Assembly: GCA_946403615.1 (NCBI GenBank)
Contig: CAMJAO010000001.1
Span: 1 to 64,000 of the forward strand
Direction: 5' to 3'
Source of the DNA: an uncultured Prevotellaceae bacterium
GTDB lineage: Bacteria; Bacteroidota; Bacteroidia; Bacteroidales; Bacteroidaceae
DNA: 64,000 bases
A model generated the notes under the pieces. The model was not told where the DNA came from. It saw nothing but the letters and a program-made list of their open reading frames with translations, and searched no databases. Shown here piece after piece: positions 58,099 through 64,000 of this stretch; within the stretch, counting starts at the first letter, position 1, and the number at the start of each line of letters is the position of its first letter. Position numbers and translations under genes: made by a program.

Positions 58099-59166
58099 AT
58101 GAAAGAAAAAATCAGAATCAAGGACATTGCTTTGCGGGCAGGTGTGTCCGTTGGAACAGTGGATCGTGTACTGCACAACAGGCCCAACATCTCGAAGTCA
58201 GCACGTGAAAAAGTGGAGAAAGCACTTCAGGAGATGAACTATCAACCCAACATGTATGCCAGCGCGCTGGCGTATAACCGGTCTTATACGTTTTATTGCA
58301 TGATGCCCAAGCATGCCTCCGAAGCCTATTGGGAAGAGATAGAAGAAGGAGCCATGCGGGCATGTGACACCCGCCGTGATTTCCATATTGATGTCAAGTT
58401 CATTTATTATACCAGGTTGAATGACAGCACTTTTGTGTCGGCATATCAGAAATGCTTAGACTCTTCGCCCGACGGTGTGGTGATTGTTCCGGCCAATCTG
58501 GAAATCACACGCGACTTCACCAATATTCTTCATGAGCGCAACATCCCCTTCGTCCTGCTCGACTCGTATATGCCCGATTTGCGTCCGCTGGCCTTTTACG
58601 GTCAGGACTCGCTCAGCAGCGGTTACTTTGCCGCCAAAATGCTCATGTTGCTGGCAGCTAAGGAGAAGGAACTGATGCTCATGAAACTGACACGTGATGG
58701 CAGAGTGGCCAGCAAACAGCAAGACAACCGTGAGGTGGGATTCAAACACTACATGAGCGACCACTTTCCGAAGGTGAAGATACATGAAGTGCTTTTGCCT
58801 TTAGAGGATGAGGACAAGGAGTCGTACGATGAGATCTTGGAGCAGTTCTTCTCTTCTCACCCTCAAGTGCACCACTGCATCACTTTTTGCTCAAGGGCAC
58901 ATATCGTGGGCGATTTCTTGTTGCGTACTAACCGCCGCGACGTGCAGATTATGGGTTATGACATGGTGCAGAAAAATGCCCGATGTCTGAGAGAGGGCAG
59001 TATCTCGTTCCTCATTGCCCAGCACGCATATATGCAGGGCTATTATTGCATCGAGGCCTTGTTTCGCGCCATTGTGTTGAAAGCAGAGGTGCCCCCCGTC
59101 AATTACATGCCCATTGAGATTCTGAACCAAGAGAATGTGGATTTTTATCAGCGAACTATGATATAA
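58099..59166 (+). CDS. LacI-family transcription regulator of hexuronate genes
   Basis: A 355-aa regulator starting at the ATG at 58099 (MKEKIRIKDIALRAGVSVGTVDRVLHNRPNISK); 23 upstream in-frame residues are unlikely. It has an N-terminal LacI helix-turn-helix with hinge helix (residues 7-55) and a periplasmic-binding-like sensor domain of two lobes (about 60-340; PDGVVIVPANLE, CITFCSRAHIVGDFLLRT). It is divergent from kdgK-eda and 13 nt upstream of uxaA, so it probably controls both, with KDG or a hexuronate as ligand. The ligand is inferred. Confidence 0.9.
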   Translation: MKEKIRIKDIALRAGVSVGTVDRVLHNRPNISKSAREKVEKALQEMNYQPNMYASALAYNRSYTFYCMMPKHASEAYWEEIEEGAMRACDTRRDFHIDVKFIYYTRLNDSTFVSAYQKCLDSSPDGVVIVPANLEITRDFTNILHERNIPFVLLDSYMPDLRPLAFYGQDSLSSGYFAAKMLMLLAAKEKELMLMKLTRDGRVASKQQDNREVGFKHYMSDHFPKVKIHEVLLPLEDEDKESYDEILEQFFSSHPQVHHCITFCSRAHIVGDFLLRTNRRDVQIMGYDMVQKNARCLREGSISFLIAQHAYMQGYYCIEALFRAIVLKAEVPPVNYMPIEILNQENVDFYQRTMI

Positions 59167-59179
59167 ACTTTTTTACACT

Positions 59180-60676
59180 ATGAACAAATCATCTTTTATC
59201 AAAATCAACCCCGCAGACTCGGTTGTAGTTTGCCTTCGTGAACTGAAAAAGGGCGAAGTCATCGAAGTGGACGGAGCGGCCATCCAAGTGCGTCAGGACA
59301 CCCCCGCCGGACACAAGATACTCATTGCTGACAAAGCACAGGGTGAAAACATTATTAAATATGGTTACCCTATCGGTCACGCCAAGAAGGATCTGCTTGC
59401 CGGTGAGTGGGTCAATGAGAACAATCTGAAGACCAACCTTTCCGGCACCCTGACTTACGAATACCACCCTGTTGACGAAAAACTGTCGATAGCGGATGAA
59501 AACCGCACCTTCATGGGCTATCAAAGGAAGAATGGCGAGGTGGGCATCAGAAACGAAATATGGATTGTGCCTACTGTAGGATGTGTCAATGGCATAGCCG
59601 AACGGTTGGCGCAACAACTGCGTGAAGAGACGAAATGCGAAGGCATTGATGCTGTCTTTTCATGGCATCATAATTATGGATGCTCGCAATTGAGCGGTGA
59701 CCATGAGAATACACGTAAAGTACTGCGCGACATCGTTTTACACCCCAATGCAGGAGCAGTGCTGGTACTCGGTTTAGGGTGCGAGAACAACCAACCCGAT
59801 GCCTTTATGGAGATGTTAGGCGACTACGACAAGGAGAGAATCAAACTGCTTGTCACCCAGAAAGTTGACGGTGACGAGGTTGAAGCAGGCATGGCCATAC
59901 TTCGTGAGTTGTACCAGATAGCAAAAGAAGACAAGCGTACCCTGTGTCCACTGAACGAACTGCGCGTAGGATTGAAATGCGGTGGCAGTGACGGATTCAG
60001 CGGCATCACAGCCAATCCGTTGGTGGGCGAATTCTCTGATTATCTGGTCGCACAAGGCGGCACGTCTGTACTGACTGAGGTGCCAGAAATGTTCGGTGCT
60101 GAAACCATCCTGATGAACCGTTGCGAGACGCCAGAGTTGTTTGAGCAGACCGTCCATCTTATCAACGATTTCAAAGAGTATTTCTTGAGCCATGGCGAAC
60201 CCGTTGGTGAAAACCCCTCGCCCGGCAACAAGGCCGGTGGCATCTCCACCCTTGAGGACAAAGCGCTGGGTTGTACGCAGAAGTGTGGCCGGGCACCTGT
60301 CAGCGGTGTGATGATGTATGGTGACCGTTTGCAGCATAAGGGATTGAACCTGCTCTCTGCGCCAGGCAATGACTTGGTGGCAGCTACAGCGCTGGCCGCT
60401 TCCGGTTGCCAAATCGTGTTGTTTACCACCGGACGTGGAACGCCCTTTGGCACATTCATCCCGACCATGAAGGTTTCCACCAACAGCAATCTGTTTGCCA
60501 GAAAATCTAACTGGATAGACTTCAATGCCGGTGAATTGGTTGAAGGGGTGTCCATGGACGCTTTGCTCCGCCGTTTCATTGACAAGATTGTTGCCGTGGC
60601 CAGTGGTGAGCTGACTCGTAATGAAATCAACGGTTACCGTGAGATCTCCATCTTTAAAAATGGGGTGACATTGTAA
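59180..60676 (+). CDS. uxaA: Altronate dehydratase (UxaA family)
   Basis: A 498-aa dehydratase converting D-altronate to 2-keto-3-deoxygluconate. The N-terminal SAF domain (1-95) is followed by the large UxaA/GarD C-terminal domain with family segments FMGYQRKNGEVGIRNEIWIVPTVGCVN, HHNYGCSQLSGDHENT and GLGCENNQP, and several conserved Cys residues for an Fe ligand. The product KDG is the substrate of kdgK on the other strand, so the pair forms a hexuronate degradation path. uxaB and uxaC are not in the window. Confidence 0.93.
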   Translation: MNKSSFIKINPADSVVVCLRELKKGEVIEVDGAAIQVRQDTPAGHKILIADKAQGENIIKYGYPIGHAKKDLLAGEWVNENNLKTNLSGTLTYEYHPVDEKLSIADENRTFMGYQRKNGEVGIRNEIWIVPTVGCVNGIAERLAQQLREETKCEGIDAVFSWHHNYGCSQLSGDHENTRKVLRDIVLHPNAGAVLVLGLGCENNQPDAFMEMLGDYDKERIKLLVTQKVDGDEVEAGMAILRELYQIAKEDKRTLCPLNELRVGLKCGGSDGFSGITANPLVGEFSDYLVAQGGTSVLTEVPEMFGAETILMNRCETPELFEQTVHLINDFKEYFLSHGEPVGENPSPGNKAGGISTLEDKALGCTQKCGRAPVSGVMMYGDRLQHKGLNLLSAPGNDLVAATALAASGCQIVLFTTGRGTPFGTFIPTMKVSTNSNLFARKSNWIDFNAGELVEGVSMDALLRRFIDKIVAVASGELTRNEINGYREISIFKNGVTL

Positions 60677-60748
60677 CCACGTCTTCGACGATATGGAGAG
60701 GGGAAACCCTCTCCTCATTATTTATATCATCAGTCATCCGTTACCGTT

Positions 60749-62032
60749 TTGAGCAACAAGAAAGGTTTATTCGCCCTCAGCCCTCTGTTCGTCTTTGCCG
60801 CGTTTTATTTGGTATCATCCATTGCTGCTGACGATTTTTACAAGGTGCCACTGACTGTCGCATTTATGTTTGCCAGCATTTACGCGATAGCCATTTCCGG
60901 CGGTTTTCCTCTTGCCAAGCGGGTGGCTATGTATAGCAAGGGAGCCGGTACGGACAACCTCATTTTGATGCTTTGGATTTTTGTCATGGCAGGTTCTTTT
61001 GCACAAGCGGCGAAAGATATTGGTTGCGTGGATGCCACGGTCAACACCATACTCCACGCCTTACCTGACGGTATGATTTTACCGGGCCTGTTCCTTGCGT
61101 CGTGTGTCATCTCATTGTCTATCGGTACCAGCGTCGGCACTATCGTTGCACTCACTCCTATTGCAGTGGGAATCGCCGGAACGACAGGCGGACAGGTTCC
61201 CTTATTTACTGCTGTGGTCGTTGGCGGGTCTTTCTTTGGCGACAACTTATCGTTTATCTCTGACACAACCATCGCAGCCACCTCAACGCAAGGTTGTAAT
61301 ATGAGAGACAAGTTCAGGGTCAATTCTTTTATTGTCATCCCAGTCGCAGTCATTGTGTTGGCGATATATGGTTTCGTGGGTTCTGACATTCAGGCTCCCA
61401 GTCACATCCCCCCGATCGATCTGGTCAAGTTTATTCCATACTTGTTGGTGCTGCTTACCGCTCTGTTGGGAATGAATGTGATGGCCGTGTTGACGATAGG
61501 TATCCTTTCGACTGGACTGATTGGTTTTTGCACGGGTTCGATGGACTTTTACGGATGGCTGGGCTCGATGGGCAACGGTATTATGTCTATGGGCGAATTG
61601 ATCATTATCACCATGATGGCCGGTGGTTTACTGGAAATGATTAAGGCCAATGGTGGAATAGACTATTTGATTCAGAAGATGACATCACATGTCAATTCCA
61701 AGAAAGGTGCAGAGCTGTCTGTCTCCGCTTTGGTCTGTTTCGTAAATATCTGCACGGCCAACAACACCGTTGCCATTCTCACTGTAGGTGGCATTGTAAA
61801 AGAGATCGGCGACCGCTATGGCCTTGACAACCGCAAATGCGCCAGCATTTTAGATACCGTTTCCTGTTGCATACAAGGGCTGTTGCCCTATGGAGCTCAA
61901 CTGCTGATGGCGGCAGGACTGGCAGCAGTGAGTCCCATTGAATTCCTGCCGTACCTGTATTACCCGGTCGGTATTGGTTTCGCCGTCATTTTGTCGGTCA
62001 TCTTCAGATATCCCAAAAGATATTCCACTTAA
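60749..62032 (+). CDS. NhaC-family Na+/H+ antiporter-like transporter
   Basis: A 427-aa membrane protein with about ten to eleven helices. The likely start is TTG at 60749 (MSNKKGLFALSPLFVFAAFYLVSS); the next ATG would lose the first helix. The NhaC/ArsB-like signature SFFGDNLSFISDTTIAATSTQG marks NhaC-type exchangers. It is 72 nt after uxaA, so it may export or import ions or organic acids in the hexuronate operon, or be an independent sodium-proton antiporter linked to the sodium-based energy metabolism of this genome. The substrate is uncertain. Confidence 0.85.
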   Translation: MSNKKGLFALSPLFVFAAFYLVSSIAADDFYKVPLTVAFMFASIYAIAISGGFPLAKRVAMYSKGAGTDNLILMLWIFVMAGSFAQAAKDIGCVDATVNTILHALPDGMILPGLFLASCVISLSIGTSVGTIVALTPIAVGIAGTTGGQVPLFTAVVVGGSFFGDNLSFISDTTIAATSTQGCNMRDKFRVNSFIVIPVAVIVLAIYGFVGSDIQAPSHIPPIDLVKFIPYLLVLLTALLGMNVMAVLTIGILSTGLIGFCTGSMDFYGWLGSMGNGIMSMGELIIITMMAGGLLEMIKANGGIDYLIQKMTSHVNSKKGAELSVSALVCFVNICTANNTVAILTVGGIVKEIGDRYGLDNRKCASILDTVSCCIQGLLPYGAQLLMAAGLAAVSPIEFLPYLYYPVGIGFAVILSVIFRYPKRYST

Positions 62033-62047
62033 ATACCTCATTGGCAG

Positions 62048-62857
62048 ATGGACATCGTATTATATACTTTTCTACAGTTGTTGCGTTCTGGCTCGTTCGG
62101 GCTGTCAGCACGTGTGCGCCCTCTTTCGCCGTATAAATGGAAGAAAGTGGTAGAACTGACCTGTCTGCATGATGTGGCAGACCTCATTTGGAAAGGTGTG
62201 CAGCGCCAGTCTGCCATACCGACCATGAACATCCCCGGTCCGCAGCGTGACGAGATAGCTAAACGCGCTGGTGCTAAGCGGTTGTCCATGGCTGACCATT
62301 ATCCGCTGTCAACCGCCACATTGCCTGGGAAGAGGGCCAACCAACGGTTGGGAACGATTAAAGATGAGAGCCACTCTAAAGATGTAACACGTGAAACGTT
62401 ACTGATTTTTTCACTTTTAACACACAATACCGAGCGGATGCTCAACACCGGATTTCATCTGCGAGGATTGATTGACCTTGGCGTTGCGCTGCGCGCCATC
62501 GGCGACAAGGTTGACTATGTGCTCATTGACAAATGGCTCGACCAGACCAGCATGCGGCGTATGGCACAACTTCAGGCCAGTATCCTCATGGATTTGTTTG
62601 ATTTCGATGCAGATGAATTTCCCTTTATGCGCCGAAAGGAAAAGAATGCGGGGCTACTGGCGGTCAAGTGCATACCGAATATTCAAATGCTCAGCAACCC
62701 GGGTGACGAAAACGCTGAAGGATATATGAATGACAACAAACGGCGTCTGTCAAAGGGAATTCATCGCATGAACATCTATTTCCGCTATTCTCCTTCAGGC
62801 AGTTTTAAGAGCATGCTCAACAGCATGGCCGACGGTCTGTCGCAAATAGAAGAATAA
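62048..62857 (+). CDS. Uncharacterised protein, possibly remnant of a nucleotidyltransferase-like family
   Basis: A 269-aa protein (MDIVLYTFLQLLRSGSFGLSARVRPLSPYKWKKVV...) without signal or membrane segments. Its N-terminal helix and the segment LIDLGVALRAIGDKVDYVLIDKWLDQT resemble the C-terminal part of uncharacterised Bacteroidetes nucleotidyltransferase-family proteins. The usual metal-binding DxD core is not seen, so it may be a truncated or catalytically dead member. It starts 15 nt after the antiporter gene, so it could be co-transcribed. The function is unknown. Confidence 0.5.
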   Translation: MDIVLYTFLQLLRSGSFGLSARVRPLSPYKWKKVVELTCLHDVADLIWKGVQRQSAIPTMNIPGPQRDEIAKRAGAKRLSMADHYPLSTATLPGKRANQRLGTIKDESHSKDVTRETLLIFSLLTHNTERMLNTGFHLRGLIDLGVALRAIGDKVDYVLIDKWLDQTSMRRMAQLQASILMDLFDFDADEFPFMRRKEKNAGLLAVKCIPNIQMLSNPGDENAEGYMNDNKRRLSKGIHRMNIYFRYSPSGSFKSMLNSMADGLSQIEE

Positions 62858-63013
62858 TTCGTGAAAAAAAATTAAAATATCACTTTTCATCTCAAATAGT
62901 TCATTTCATATCGGAAAATCCTATTTTTTTCGTATCTTTGCATTCGATTACGCGGAGGGCGCTTGGGATGACAGTCTTGCCGTTCGTGAAGAATCGCTTA
63001 ATGGAGGTCAAAA
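62858..63013 (+). promoter_or_regulatory. Intergenic region with a promoter for the last gene
   Basis: An AT-rich gap with a -7 box TATCTTTG at 62933-62940. No clear TTTG lies 20 nt upstream. The leader to the ATG at 63014 is about 70 nt and contains a GGAGG at 63004-63007-like position (TGGAGGTC), unusual for this phylum. Confidence 0.5.
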
Positions 63014-64000
63014 ATGGCAAAAATTAAATGCCCGGAATGTGGCAATATGATTGACGAGAAAGTGATAGAGTGCCCTGTTTGTGGCACGAAAATCGCCGAG
63101 AATATCGTCAGATGTGAGCATTGTGGCGAAGTCTATTTCAAAGATGATGGACTTTGCCCCAATTGTCACCGCCCACCCAAAAATACGGAAAAAAACAGAA
63201 CAAAACAACAGACTGTTCAAGAAGAGCCGAAAAAAGAAACAGAAAGCACAAATACCCAAAAGCAAGACCAACCTGCACCTGTAGTTGTTGAAGCCAAGGA
63301 TCAGGCTGAAACCCCTAAAACTCCGAACCAAGAAGAGGATCAACATGACGAAACGCCAAAAGACGTTTCGTCGGATGCCACCCCCACCCAAGTCAAGGTG
63401 AACACGTCTCCCACAGACCCATCATTGCAAGAGGACGAGGACATCGAAAAACCTGTTGTCAAACCGCCGTTCAAACTCAAGTTGGTTCCCATGCTTGTCT
63501 CATTCGCTATAGCCGCTATTATCGGACTGGTGAGTATCTATTTCTACCGCGACTCAAAAAACGCTAAAGAAAAGCAAGCTTATCAACTGGCCATCGAGAG
63601 TTCTGACACCCTTGAACTCCAGCATTTTTTGTCACAATACAGTGATGCGGACAAAGAGCGCAAAGACAGTGTCAGCATGCGCTTACAGCATCTCTTGGAA
63701 GAAAACCGATCCTGGCTGAAACTGCAAGCTGAAAAGACCAAAGAAAATGTCAGCAAATATATTCTCACTTTTCCCGATGGCGCTCATTTCAATGAAGCGC
63801 AAACGGTCATGGACTCAATCGATTGGACTGTTGCCACATCTGAAAATACGGCTTTGGCCTACCATGCATATTTGAAGGAACATGCAGAGGGGATACATGC
63901 TTTAGACGCGAAGACCAGAATTTACGGCAGCCACATGGATGTGGTTGAACCCGAGGAAAAAGCGCTGGTGCATCAATCACTCAACACTTTTTTCACCGCC
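63014..64000 (+). CDS. Zinc-ribbon membrane protein (3' end outside window)
   Basis: An open frame from ATG 63014 to the end of the window (329 codons). The N-terminus has two zinc-ribbon-like CxxC pairs (MAKIKCPECGNMIDEKVIECPVCG; then C...C, CEHCGE and CPNCH), about 55 residues. It is followed by a long Glu/Lys/Pro/Gln-rich linker (about 60-150) and a transmembrane helix (LVPMLVSFAIAAIIGLVSIYFY, about 158-179). The rest is a charged, probably helical extracytoplasmic part that is not complete. It resembles the ribbon-TM-tail proteins common in Bacteroidetes, with unknown function. Confidence 0.7.
   Translation, partial: MAKIKCPECGNMIDEKVIECPVCGTKIAENIVRCEHCGEVYFKDDGLCPNCHRPPKNTEKNRTKQQTVQEEPKKETESTNTQKQDQPAPVVVEAKDQAETPKTPNQEEDQHDETPKDVSSDATPTQVKVNTSPTDPSLQEDEDIEKPVVKPPFKLKLVPMLVSFAIAAIIGLVSIYFYRDSKNAKEKQAYQLAIESSDTLELQHFLSQYSDADKERKDSVSMRLQHLLEENRSWLKLQAEKTKENVSKYILTFPDGAHFNEAQTVMDSIDWTVATSENTALAYHAYLKEHAEGIHALDAKTRIYGSHMDVVEPEEKALVHQSLNTFFTA

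Overview
The window looks like a Bacteroidales chromosome, most likely Prevotellaceae (Prevotella/Segatella type). Supporting signs are the Bacteroidetes promoter form (TTTG, about 20 nt, TAnnTTTG) before many genes, the lineage-typical run rpmB-rpmG-DUF4295-ftsY-rimO, HU-CCDC81/SPOR proteins, a lamin-tail/OadG fusion, a DUF5112/DUF5113-like sensor, and a methylmalonyl-CoA (succinate to propionate) gene set. The assignment rests on gene content and order; no database search was possible.

Positions 1 to about 30967 are one visibly GC-richer prophage whose left end lies outside the window. From left to right it carries a replication helicase, a hicAB toxin-antitoxin pair, a gene-free block with phased iterons (candidate origin), a small regulator-like gene, an S49 prohead protease, a scaffold-plus-capsid protein, and a second structural protein with a related C-terminal domain. 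A packaging block follows: a helical protein with a possible -1 frameshift extension, a small protein, TerS candidate, TerL, and an intrinsically curved phased A-tract array directly after TerL. Then come portal, connector-like and tail genes, a 1383-aa tape measure, and a 947-aa tail fibre with a complete metallophosphoesterase motif set. The lysis block is holin-like protein, amidase, a Cys4 mini-protein and a single-protein spanin candidate, followed by a small regulator-like gene and a tyrosine integrase. A reverse-strand membrane-protein gene with its own promoter and terminator is inserted before the tape measure (a moron). Heptamer repeats (CCCTMAA or GAGGTRA) recur in leaders of phage genes. 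The integrase faces the 3' end of a tRNA-Gly gene, the probable attachment site.

From about 31.0 kb the DNA is host chromosome. tRNA-Gly(CCC) and tRNA-Thr(CGT) are followed by uvrA, fucI, and a divergent pair: mutAB on the minus strand, and on the plus strand an AspT/YidE-type transporter with the gamma, biotin-carrier and beta subunits of a sodium-pumping decarboxylase (no alpha subunit here). Next is an HU-SPOR/FHA pair convergent with the operon rpmB-rpmG-DUF4295-ftsY-rimO-HU-like membrane protein. A hybrid sensor and response-regulator pair with a membrane protein follows. A hexuronate region comes next: eda and kdgK on the minus strand, divergent from a LacI-family regulator, uxaA and an NhaC-type antiporter. 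The window ends in an uncharacterised gene and a truncated zinc-ribbon membrane protein.
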